Source: JBHIBC01 sp046758905
GTDB taxonomy: Bacteria > Acidobacteriota > Polarisedimenticolia > Gp22-AA2
Direction of reading: 5' to 3'
Assembly: GCA_046758905.1 (NCBI GenBank)
Contig: JBHIBC010000074.1
Coordinates: 1 to 13,613, forward strand
Length of the DNA: 13,613 bases
Of this stretch, positions 7,529 through 13,511 are shown one piece after another. Position numbers and translations under genes: made by a program. The notes below the pieces were generated by a model. The model did not search any database and was not told where the DNA came from. It was given only the letters and a program-made list of their open reading frames with translations. Position 1 is the stretch's first letter, and each line of letters opens with the position of its first letter.

Positions 7529-7730
7529 TTCATGCGAGAGCAGGAGCGCGGGGAGGCTGCCCCGAGGTCCGTGGCGGTGCCGGGTTCATCCTCCACGAAA
7601 CGCGGCCCGGCACGGACCGAAGGGGTCGTTGCCGGGGACCTCCGGGCGAGTGGGTTGACAACTCAATCGAGCGTTGGGTCCTCAAGAGCCTGGTAAGGCC
7701 CGTACCGGGGGCCCCGGCTCTCCGGTGCCC

Positions 7731-7770
7731 GGAAGCGGTGATGCTGGCACCGCCTTCGGGAGGCGCTTCC
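7731..7770 (+). other. compact three-way-junction fold
   Basis: GGAAGC (7731-7736) pairs with GCTTCC (7765-7770). Inside it are two hairpins with no unpaired junction bases: GGTG/CACC (7737-7740 with 7748-7751, loop ATGCTGG) and GCCT/AGGC (7752-7755 with 7761-7764, loop TCGGG). All fourteen pairs are Watson-Crick. This resembles an RNA domain more than a terminator. Confidence 0.5.
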
Positions 7771-7776
7771 AGATAT

Positions 7777-7817
7777 CCCGCGGCGGGCAGGGAACCCCTC
7801 GACCCGCCCGCCGCGGG
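7777..7817 (+). repeat. 12-bp inverted repeat (hairpin A)
   Basis: CCCGCGGCGGGC (7777-7788) is perfectly complementary to 7806-7817. The 17-nt loop can close further through AGGG/CCCT. No T-run follows in either direction, so it is not an ordinary terminator. Confidence 0.7.
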
Positions 7818-7822
7818 GCACC

Positions 7823-7860
7823 GGCCCCTCCACTGCGGCTCCCTGCCGCGTGGAGGGGCC
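7823..7860 (+). repeat. 16-bp inverted repeat with one bulge (hairpin B)
   Basis: GGCCCCTCCAC (7823-7833) pairs with GTGGAGGGGCC (7850-7860), and GCGGC (7835-7839) continues with GCCGC (7845-7849). The T at 7834 is the only bulge and the loop is TCCCT. Confidence 0.7.
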
Positions 7861-7870
7861 ATCCGCACAG

Positions 7871-7907
7871 ACGCGAACATTTCCGCAGTCGGGCGGAAAG
7901 TTTGCGT
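7871..7907 (+). repeat. 15-bp inverted repeat with one bulge (hairpin C)
   Basis: ACGCGAAC (7871-7878) pairs with GTTTGCGT (7900-7907) including one G-T pair that can form as G-U in RNA. After a bulged A at 7879, TTTCCGC (7880-7886) pairs with GCGGAAA (7893-7899). The loop is AGTCGG. The wobble pair is in the form expected if the plus strand is the RNA. Confidence 0.65.
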
Positions 7908-7912
7908 CGATT

Positions 7913-7958
7913 GTGCGCCGGCGACCGCTCGAGTCGTTCCGCCAGGCGTGCTCTTTTT
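7913..7958 (+). terminator. intrinsic terminator of the rightward transcript
   Basis: GTGCGCC + GGCG (7913-7923) pairs with CGCC + GGCGTGC (7940-7943 and 7945-7951), 11 pairs with two wobbles and a single bulged A at 7944. TCTTTTT (7952-7958) follows at once. The T-tract lies only on the plus-strand side, so it ends rightward transcription. It stands out in this GC-rich DNA and opens an AT-rich patch (7952-7969). Confidence 0.6.
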
Positions 7959-8049
7959 AAATTATGAAACAAGGGGGTAACGCACCGAGGCTCGCGCTGA
8001 GGCGTGGCCCGGCGGCCGGCCCCACGGCGAGGATGAGGATGCGCCGCCC
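7959..8049. other. short gene-free stretch after the methyltransferase gene
   Basis: No gene is visible. On the minus strand, downstream of the methyltransferase stop, 8004-8025 can form a GTGG/CCAC hairpin with an inner CCGG/CCGG helix, but no T-run follows. It is at best a weak terminator, so read-through toward the cytochrome is possible. CATAAT (7967-7962, minus) resembles a -10 box but has no -35 partner. Confidence 0.3.
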
Positions 8050-9492
8050 TCAGTCGACCGGATCCGCGCAGGCCCTGTCGGCCGCCCTGAGGATCCGCCT
8101 GAGCTCCCCATCGACCTCGGTCGGGAGCGGGTCGGGATCGGGAAGGGCCAGCAGTCGCTCGACCTCCGCGCGCGCCCTCCCGATCTCGTCGCGGCCCTGC
8201 TCGAAGTACTTGTCGTAGGTGTTGCGGTAGCCGAAGCGCGGGAAGAAGACCGCGCCTTCCCTGACTCCCTTCAGGGTCTCCCTGAACCCCAGGAAGTGCT
8301 GCCCGGGCCCGGCCCTCTCGATCAGGTGGGCCATCAGCCTCTCATCGTTGACCACCACGCCCTCCCGGATCCGCTTGATCATCAGGGAGATCTCCGAATC
8401 GATGATCATCTGGGTCAGCGACAGAGTGTTGCTGTCGTCGAGCACGCCGATGCCCTCCAGCAGGTCGGCACCCGAGAGGGCCGCCGCCAGACCGGTCTCC
8501 ATCGACTCGTACGCCGCCTGGATCCCCGGGACCTTGGCGTCGGAGTTCAGTCCGACACCCATCGCCGGGACATCGTAATGCCTCGCCATCTGCCCGAGGA
8601 CCAGATTGAAGAGCGCCATCTCCGGACTGCCGCAGGACGCCACGCCGGACTTCATGTCGAGGATCTCCGGGCCCAGCGGGTAGATGAGCGGGCAGCCCGG
8701 AGCGGCGACCTGGAACAGCACGACCCCGGAGAGGAATTCGACCAGGCTCATCAGACATGTCCCGGCGACGGTGACCGGCGCCGTCGCGCCCATGAGCGGC
8801 ATCGGCCAGACGACGATGGGGATGCCGGCGCGCGCGAGATCGATCGACAGCGCCGCCATCTTCGGCTCGTGTTGCAGCGGCGACACGGTGCAGGTGACCA
8901 CCGAGAACGGGGGGCGCCGGCGGATCTCCTCCTTGCCGCCCGCCACGACCTCGATCATCTCCAGCGCGAACGGCAGGTGCTGGGGGAGCTGGATCTCGTG
9001 CTGGATGTGCTTGCTGGACATCGCGAGCGCGTTGTAGATCTCGTGCAGGGGCCGGCTCGGCTCGGGCGCGTCGAAGGGCACGACCATAGGCCATATGAAG
9101 TCGACGGCGTCGAGGTAGTGAGCGATCTTCGTCGAGTCGCGCAGGTCCTTGACGCACCCCTGCCGGCGCTCGCCCGTGCGGTGATCCTGGGTGAACGTCC
9201 CCATGCCGTTGGTCGAGATCCACAGGCGGCTTCCGTCGAGCAGCAGGTCGTACTTCGGATCGCGGCCCGCCATGGTGATGACGCGGGGCGTCGATCTGAT
9301 GCAGCGTTCCACGAGGTCCGGCTCGATCCAGGCCATGCCGGAGTCGTAGTCCACTCTCTGACCTTCCCCTTCCAGCAGCTCCAGACACCGGCGGCTCTCG
9401 TACCTGATGCCCACCCTCTCCAGGACCTCGAGGGCGCGCGAGTGGAGCCTCAGGACCTCCTCGTCGGTCAGAACGCGCACCTCGGGGACCAT
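8050..9492 (-). CDS. MttB-superfamily (trimethylamine methyltransferase-like) protein, non-pyrrolysine
   Basis: A 480-residue cytoplasmic protein of the MttB family, whose characterised members move a methyl group from a quaternary or tertiary amine to a corrinoid protein. The whole length fits: LTDEEVLRLHSRALEVLERVG at about 8-28, TQDHRTGERRQGCVKDLRD (101-119), SSKHIQHE (159-166), CTVSPL (201-206), MGATAPVTVAGT (234-245), KSGVASCGSPE (281-291), NSDAKVPGIQAAYE (316-329) and DSEISLMIKR (365-374). No in-frame amber codon interrupts it, unlike archaeal trimethylamine MttB, so it belongs with the non-pyrrolysine members (betaine, carnitine or proline-betaine types known). The start at 9492 is preferred over the ATG at 9498 because AGGAG (9503-9499) sits 6 nt before the former and touches the latter. 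No corrinoid protein or corrinoid methyltransferase partner is nearby. The substrate is unknown. Confidence 0.88.
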   Translation of the reverse strand: MVPEVRVLTDEEVLRLHSRALEVLERVGIRYESRRCLELLEGEGQRVDYDSGMAWIEPDLVERCIRSTPRVITMAGRDPKYDLLLDGSRLWISTNGMGTFTQDHRTGERRQGCVKDLRDSTKIAHYLDAVDFIWPMVVPFDAPEPSRPLHEIYNALAMSSKHIQHEIQLPQHLPFALEMIEVVAGGKEEIRRRPPFSVVTCTVSPLQHEPKMAALSIDLARAGIPIVVWPMPLMGATAPVTVAGTCLMSLVEFLSGVVLFQVAAPGCPLIYPLGPEILDMKSGVASCGSPEMALFNLVLGQMARHYDVPAMGVGLNSDAKVPGIQAAYESMETGLAAALSGADLLEGIGVLDDSNTLSLTQMIIDSEISLMIKRIREGVVVNDERLMAHLIERAGPGQHFLGFRETLKGVREGAVFFPRFGYRNTYDKYFEQGRDEIGRARAEVERLLALPDPDPLPTEVDGELRRILRAADRACADPVD

Positions 9493-9588
9493 GGACATCT
9501 CCTGCGACGCGCACCGGGATGGGGCGCGGGCGGCTCGGCGGCGACGGATGCGTCCCGTGCCGTTGTCGATGCACGATCCGCATCGGCG

Positions 9589-9618
9589 ATTATCCCCGGC
9601 CCGAGCCGTCGGTGGCAA
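9589..9618 (-). promoter_or_regulatory. σ70-type promoter of the MttB-like gene
   Basis: Minus strand TTGCCA (9618-9613), 18-nt spacer, GATAAT (9594-9589); each box matches 5 of 6 consensus bases. Transcription would start near 9582, leaving a leader of about 90 nt before the ATG at 9492. Of the σ70-type promoters in the window this is the best match. Confidence 0.55.
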
Positions 9619-9637
9619 TCCCCTCGCCCGGGTGCTG

Positions 9638-9646
9638 TGCTAGATT
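9638..9646 (+). promoter_or_regulatory. possible extended -10 promoter of the first FAD oxidoreductase
   Basis: TGCTAGATT (9638-9646) has the TGn extension and a 4-of-6 -10 box. No -35 is visible at the usual distance. The start would be near 9653 and the leader about 95 nt. It is divergent from the MttB-like promoter 20 bp away. Confidence 0.35.
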
Positions 9647-9690
9647 GTCGATACGGCACCGAGCCCCATCGCGGTTCGATTCCACGATGC

Positions 9691-9714
9691 GGCCGCGGCC
9701 CGGCCGCCGCGGCC
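9691..9714 (+). repeat. GC-rich stem-loop in the 5' leader
   Basis: GGCCGCGG (9691-9698) pairs with CCGCGGCC (9707-9714) around an 8-nt loop, ending 33 nt before the start codon at 9748. No T-tract follows. It could modulate translation or stability or be chance in GC-rich DNA. Confidence 0.35.
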
Positions 9715-9747
9715 GGGGGCTTCCGTTCCTGACGGAGGGAGACGGAC

Positions 9748-11352
9748 ATGACGCAGACCGCACGCTACGACGCCATCATCGTGGGAGGGGGCCACAACGG
9801 CCTCGTGACCGCCGGCTATCTCGCCAAGGAGCGCTTCAGGGTGCTCGTGCTCGAGCGGCGGCACATCGTCGGCGGCGCCTGCGTGACCGAGGAGCTCATT
9901 CCCGGCTACCGCACCTCCCGGACCTCCTACGTCGCCAGCCTCCTGCTCCCCGAGGTGATCCGCGACTTCCGCCTGCGCGAGTACGGCTTCCACCTCAACG
10001 TGCCCGAGCCCCACAGCCTGCAGCCGCTGCCCGACGGACGCTGCATCCTCTGGTGGGCCGACCCTGAGAGGCGCGCCGGGGAGATCGCCAAGATCTCCGA
10101 GGGGGACGTCGCGAACGTGGAGGCCTTCGAGGCGGAGCTCGCCGAGCTGCAGCCGTTCGTGGACGAGATCCTGCGCATGACGCCGCCGCCGTTCCCGCCC
10201 CGGGGCATCGGCGAGATCCTGGAGTTCGCGAGGTTCGGTCGCAGGCTGCTCCGATTGACCGACAGGCAGCTCCGGCACCTCCAAGAGCTGATGACGCTCT
10301 CGTGCGCCGACTACCTGGACAGACGATTCGAGTCCGAGGCGGTGAAGGCCTTCTACGCCGCTAACGGCCTCATCGGGACCTGCGTCGGCCCCATGACCCC
10401 GGGCTCGGCAGCGGTCATGCTGCATCACTCGATCGGCACGACGATCGAGGGCCAGCCCGGCGCCTGGGGCTACGTGCGCGGCGGCATGGGAGCGATCGCC
10501 GAAGCCCTCAGGAAGTCGGTCGAGGATCTCGGCGTCGAGGTGCGCACCGAGGCCGAGGTGTCGCGGTTCCTCGTGGAGGACGGCGCCTGCCGGGGCGTGG
10601 CGCTGAACAACGGCGACGAGATCCGCAGCCGCCTGGTCGCGAGCGCCGTCGATCCCCGCCGAACGTTCCTCGACATGGTGGAGGGCGGTGTCCTGGACGA
10701 GGACTTCCTGCGGTCGATCCGCGAGTTCAGCATGCAGGGCTCGTCGATCAAGGTCAACGCCGCCCTGTCGGAGCTGCCGGACTGGATCTGTCTGCCGGGC
10801 CGCGACCCGTCCGCCCCGCACCAGCAGGCGATGTTCGAGATCGGGCCGAGCATAGAGTACCTAGAGCGCGCGTACGACGACCTCAAGTACGGCCGGCCCT
10901 CGAGGCGGCCGATGATCGACGGCAACGTCATGTCGGTGCTCGATGACAGCCTCGCCCCGGAGAGGCACCACGTGATGTCGCTGTTCGTGCAGTACGGCCC
11001 GTATCACCTGAAGCAGGGGACCTGGCCGGAGATCCGCGAGAGCGTCGGCGACGACATCGTCGACACCCTGGCCGAGTATGCCCCGAACATCAAGAGGGCG
11101 ATCATCCACCGCGAGGTGCTCAGCCCCTGGGACCTCGAGAAGATCTTCGGCCTGACGGAGGGGAACATCTTCCACGGCGAGATGACGCCGGGCCAGCTGT
11201 TCTTCTTCCGGCCGGCCATGCGATGGGCCAGGTACCGCACGCCGTTGCGGGGGCTGTACTTGTGCGCCTCCGGCGCCCATCCCGGCGGCGGCGTCATGGG
11301 TGCCCCCGGCCGGAATGCCGCCCGGGAGATCCTTCGAGACGTGCGTCGCTAG
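9748..11352 (+). CDS. PYROXD2-like FAD-dependent oxidoreductase (phytoene-desaturase superfamily), copy 1
   Basis: A 534-residue flavoprotein of the NAD(P)/FAD oxidoreductase group related to CrtI phytoene desaturases and vertebrate PYROXD2. The FAD-binding βαβ fold is clear: IIVGGGHNGL (10-19) with the ribose-binding acid E36 in VLVLE. VGGACVTEELIPGYRTSRTSYV follows at about 41-62. The C-terminal FAD motif GLYLCASGAHPGGGVMGAP lies at 502-520. WGYVRGGMGAIAEAL in the middle is the substrate/FAD-domain hinge typical of the group. The start is supported by GGAGG (9734-9738), 9 nt upstream. It is divergent from the MttB-like gene and convergent with a paralogue. The reaction is unknown; despite frequent database labels there is no carotenoid pathway nearby. 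Confidence 0.9.
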   Translation: MTQTARYDAIIVGGGHNGLVTAGYLAKERFRVLVLERRHIVGGACVTEELIPGYRTSRTSYVASLLLPEVIRDFRLREYGFHLNVPEPHSLQPLPDGRCILWWADPERRAGEIAKISEGDVANVEAFEAELAELQPFVDEILRMTPPPFPPRGIGEILEFARFGRRLLRLTDRQLRHLQELMTLSCADYLDRRFESEAVKAFYAANGLIGTCVGPMTPGSAAVMLHHSIGTTIEGQPGAWGYVRGGMGAIAEALRKSVEDLGVEVRTEAEVSRFLVEDGACRGVALNNGDEIRSRLVASAVDPRRTFLDMVEGGVLDEDFLRSIREFSMQGSSIKVNAALSELPDWICLPGRDPSAPHQQAMFEIGPSIEYLERAYDDLKYGRPSRRPMIDGNVMSVLDDSLAPERHHVMSLFVQYGPYHLKQGTWPEIRESVGDDIVDTLAEYAPNIKRAIIHREVLSPWDLEKIFGLTEGNIFHGEMTPGQLFFFRPAMRWARYRTPLRGLYLCASGAHPGGGVMGAPGRNAAREILRDVRR

Positions 11353-11388
11353 CGGCCGGCGCGGCTACCCTCGAGGACGCGCCCGCGC

Positions 11389-11452
11389 GCGGACGGGAGC
11401 GGCCGCGCCGCGCCTCAGGCGCGGACGGGAGCGGCCGCGCCGCGCCTCAGGC
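11389..11452. repeat. perfect 32-bp tandem repeat, two copies, each with a terminator-like hairpin
   Basis: Positions 11389-11420 and 11421-11452 are identical. Across each copy's end the sequence CCGCGCC-TCA-GGCGCGG forms a 7-bp stem with a 3-nt loop (11408-11424 and 11440-11456). The loop of the second hairpin, TCA at 11447-11449, is the minus-strand stop codon of the downstream gene. The repeat lies between two convergent genes, so it may act as a bidirectional terminator, although no T-run is present. Confidence 0.85.
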
Positions 11453-13042
11453 GCGGCCGATGTCGCGGAGGATCCGGCGGGCGGCGTTCCAGCCGGGCGC
11501 GCCCCACACGCCCCCGCCGGGATGGGCGCCGGAGCCGCACAGGTACAGGCCTCGGATCGGGGTCCGGTAGTCGGCGTAGCCGGCGGCCGGACGGAAGGCG
11601 AACAGTTGCTCCGGCGTCATGGCCCCGTGGTAGATATTGCCGCCCGTCAGGCCGAAGACGTTCTCCAGATCCTCGGGCGTGTACACGTGCCGCGCGATCA
11701 CGGCCCCCGGAAGGTTCGGCGCGTAGCGCGCCATCTCGGCGACGACCCGCTCCGCCACCGTCTCCTTCATCCCCTCCCAGGTGCCGGACTTCAGATGGCG
11801 CGCGCCGTACTGCACGAAGCAGCTCATGAGGTGCCTGCCGGGGGGAGCGCACGACGGGTCGAGGACCGAGTGGATGCAGGCCTCGACGGTCGGCCTCCGT
11901 GAGAACCCGCCGCGCCTGCAGTCGGCCCAGGCGCTCTCGATGAAGTCGACCGCCGGGCAGAAGTTGATCAGCGCCCGGTGCTGCGGCCCCGGTGCCGTCC
12001 CCGGCATGGCGGTGAAGTCGGGAAGCTCGGAGAGGGCCAGGTGGACCTTGAGCGACGCGCCGAGGTCCTTGAAGCGCCGCATCTGTTCCACGAACGGCTC
12101 CGGCAGGCTCCCCTCGGGCAGGAGCTGCAGGAAAGTGCGGTGCGGCGTGGCGTTGCTGACCAGGACGTCGCAGCGCAGCACCTCGCCGTCCTCTAGGCGC
12201 ACCCCCTCGGCCCGACCGCCTCCGTCCAGCTCGATCCTCCCCACGGGGGCGTTGACCCGCACCTGAACGCCGCGCTCGGCCGCGGCGGACGCGAGCGCCC
12301 GCGTGATCACCCCCATGCCTCCGACCACGACCCCCCAGACGCCGGCGGCGCCCTCTACCCCTCCCAGGACATCGTGCAGCAGCAGAAATGCGGTCCCCGG
12401 CTTATCCACCCCCCCGTACGCCCCGATGATCCCCTGCGAGCACAGGAAGGCCCGCAGCTCCTCCGATTCGAACCAGTCCTCGAGAAACTCTCCGATGCCG
12501 CGGGTCGCGAGGGCGACCAGAGATTGGAGGTCCGCCCGGCTCAACCGACGCGCCGCGCCACCCACCCTGAAGAGGTCCCAGAGATCGCGCGGCGAGCGCG
12601 CGTCGATCCGCGGCGGCGGCCGCAGCAGCAGCGGCGTGAGGAACGCCGCGACCCGCTCCAGCATGGCGTGGAACCTGGGGTAGGCAGCGGCGTCCCGCTT
12701 CGAGAATCTGGCGATCTCCCCGGGGTCGCGGCCGTCGCCGTACAGGGTCAACGAGCGCCCGTCCGGGTAGGGCACGAAGAAGGCGGGCTCCTGCCTGAGG
12801 ACACGGTAGCCGTAACGCGGCAGGTCGAATCGCCGGACGACCTGGGGCAGCAGGAGCGTGCTCACGTACGAGGTGGACGAGACCCGGTATCCGGGGAACA
12901 GCTCCTCGGTGACACAGGCTCCGCCCACAATGCCGCGCGCCTCCAGGACCGTGACTCGGTGTCCGGCCTCCGCGATCAGGCCGGCGGCGATCAGGCCGTT
13001 GTGGCCCGCGCCGATGACGGCGACGTGGCGTCGGGCGGCCAT
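11447..13042 (-). CDS. PYROXD2-like FAD-dependent oxidoreductase, copy 2
   Basis: A 531-residue paralogue of the plus-strand oxidoreductase, alike from end to end. VAVIGAGHNGL (7-17) and E34 form the FAD-binding fold, then VGGACVTEELFPGYRVSSTSYV matches copy 1 almost residue for residue. WGVVVGGMGVITRAL and the C-terminal GLYLCGSGAHPGGGVWGAP (498-516) also match. Copy 1 and copy 2 face each other with 94 bp between their stops. The stop codon sits in the loop of a repeat hairpin. GGGGGTGAG directly abuts the ATG at 13042, a very short spacing, but no other in-frame start is nearby and the Rossmann motif begins at residue 6. A small gene lies 67 bp upstream on the same strand. The substrate is unknown; divergence in the central part suggests it differs from that of copy 1. 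Confidence 0.9.
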   Translation of the reverse strand: MAARRHVAVIGAGHNGLIAAGLIAEAGHRVTVLEARGIVGGACVTEELFPGYRVSSTSYVSTLLLPQVVRRFDLPRYGYRVLRQEPAFFVPYPDGRSLTLYGDGRDPGEIARFSKRDAAAYPRFHAMLERVAAFLTPLLLRPPPRIDARSPRDLWDLFRVGGAARRLSRADLQSLVALATRGIGEFLEDWFESEELRAFLCSQGIIGAYGGVDKPGTAFLLLHDVLGGVEGAAGVWGVVVGGMGVITRALASAAAERGVQVRVNAPVGRIELDGGGRAEGVRLEDGEVLRCDVLVSNATPHRTFLQLLPEGSLPEPFVEQMRRFKDLGASLKVHLALSELPDFTAMPGTAPGPQHRALINFCPAVDFIESAWADCRRGGFSRRPTVEACIHSVLDPSCAPPGRHLMSCFVQYGARHLKSGTWEGMKETVAERVVAEMARYAPNLPGAVIARHVYTPEDLENVFGLTGGNIYHGAMTPEQLFAFRPAAGYADYRTPIRGLYLCGSGAHPGGGVWGAPGWNAARRILRDIGRA

Positions 13043-13109
13043 CTCACCCCCACACGCGATGCGACCGGCAGCCTGCCTGGCCGTGGCGGATCAGCCAGCG
13101 CTTCCGTCC

Positions 13110-13406
13110 TCAACCGACCGCCAGCAGATACTGCCACTCCTCGCCCGTTCCACCGGCGGGAAAACCCATCAGGTGCAGACCCCTCCCGTCGCACCAGCGC
13201 GCCGCTTCCAGAACCGCCGGGCGCACGGCCTCCGGGTCGATCCCGCTCACCTCGGCGATGGAGCCCTCCGTCCTGGCGCGCTCCAGCCCCAGGCGAAGTC
13301 GCGTCCCCTCGAGAAAGGCGTCCCGAATGACCCGCGCCCATGCCCTCCCCTCGCCGCATGCCCTCTCCAGTTCCTCAAGCTCGCGCGGTGACAGACACTC
13401 GATCAC
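13110..13406 (-). CDS. small hypothetical protein (98 aa)
   Basis: I do not recognise this gene. A GTG start at 13406 is favoured because GGGGAGAG lies 4-5 nt upstream. An in-frame ATG at 13454 would add 16 residues rich in Arg and Gly without a ribosome site. The 98-residue product looks soluble and mainly helical (ELEELERAC, RAWARVIRDAFLEG, AVLEAARWC) with three cysteines (4, 17, 72) and ends GEEWQYLLAVG. No signal peptide or membrane segment is visible. It lies 67 bp upstream of the second FAD oxidoreductase on the same strand and may share its transcript. Confidence 0.5.
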   Translation of the reverse strand: MIECLSPRELEELERACGEGRAWARVIRDAFLEGTRLRLGLERARTEGSIAEVSGIDPEAVRPAVLEAARWCDGRGLHLMGFPAGGTGEEWQYLLAVG

Positions 13407-13481
13407 TCGGCTCTCCCCGCCGCAACTTCGTCGGCCGGCGCACCTCCGCCGCATGAACCGGCCCTGCCGTGCTCGCCCCGC

Positions 13482-13511
13482 ATCCTACGGGGCGTCCCGC
13501 CGCGAGATCAA
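13482..13511 (-). promoter_or_regulatory. possible σ70 promoter upstream of the small gene
   Basis: Minus strand TTGATC (13511-13506), 18-nt spacer, TAGGAT (13487-13482); 4 of 6 matches in each box, with the key first and last bases of the -10 kept. Transcription would start near 13475, about 70 nt before the GTG at 13406. The rest of 13407-13613 shows no gene I can support. Confidence 0.35.

Larger units (their letters stand above)
7539..7958 (+). ncRNA. candidate σ54-driven structured RNA, about 420 nt
   Basis: The interval runs from the predicted σ54 start to the T-tract of an intrinsic terminator. Helices seen by eye: CGGGG/CCCCG (7549-7564); GTCC + GTGCCGGG paired with CCCGGCAC + GGAC (7567-7617); a three-way junction (7731-7770); a 12-bp stem (7777-7788 with 7806-7817); a 16-bp stem with one bulged T (7823-7860); a 15-bp stem with one bulged A (7871-7907); and the terminator stem (7913-7951). 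From 7731 onward almost every base is paired, with gaps of 5-10 nt between elements. It does not carry features I know from tmRNA, RNase P RNA, SRP RNA or 6S RNA. The reading frames through it are low-complexity and look non-coding. σ54-driven regulatory RNAs of similar size exist (CrcZ in Pseudomonas), but I claim no homology. It could instead be a regulatory DNA region or an untranslated leader. Confidence 0.5.

Noticed and set aside
7655..7660. Perfect -35 box TTGACA on the plus strand
   Set aside because: No acceptable -10 hexamer lies 16-18 nt downstream (GTCCTC region), so it is not called a promoter.
7777..7951. CRISPR array or integron attC-like series
   Set aside because: The stems differ in sequence, there is no repeated unit with spacers, and no cas genes, integrase or recombination-site consensus is seen.
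7741..7980. Plus-strand frame of 79 codons starting MLAPPSGG, through the structured region
   Set aside because: It has no good ribosome site, its composition is set by the inverted repeats, and it runs past the intrinsic terminator. I prefer a non-coding RNA, though a small protein is not fully excluded.
9613..9627. σ54-like TGGCAA-TCCCC-TCGC on the plus strand
   Set aside because: Two of ten consensus bases are wrong, and on the opposite strand the same bases form a good σ70 -35 box for the MttB-like gene.
8296..9732. Long open frame on the plus strand opposite the MttB-like gene, 478 codons
   Set aside because: The minus-strand frame has clear family motifs along its whole length; this frame is low-complexity His/Arg/Asp-rich shadow sequence.
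12374..13330. Plus-strand open frame of 318 codons opposite the second FAD oxidoreductase
   Set aside because: Shadow of the gene on the minus strand, with no recognisable domain and biased Arg/Gln/Pro composition.
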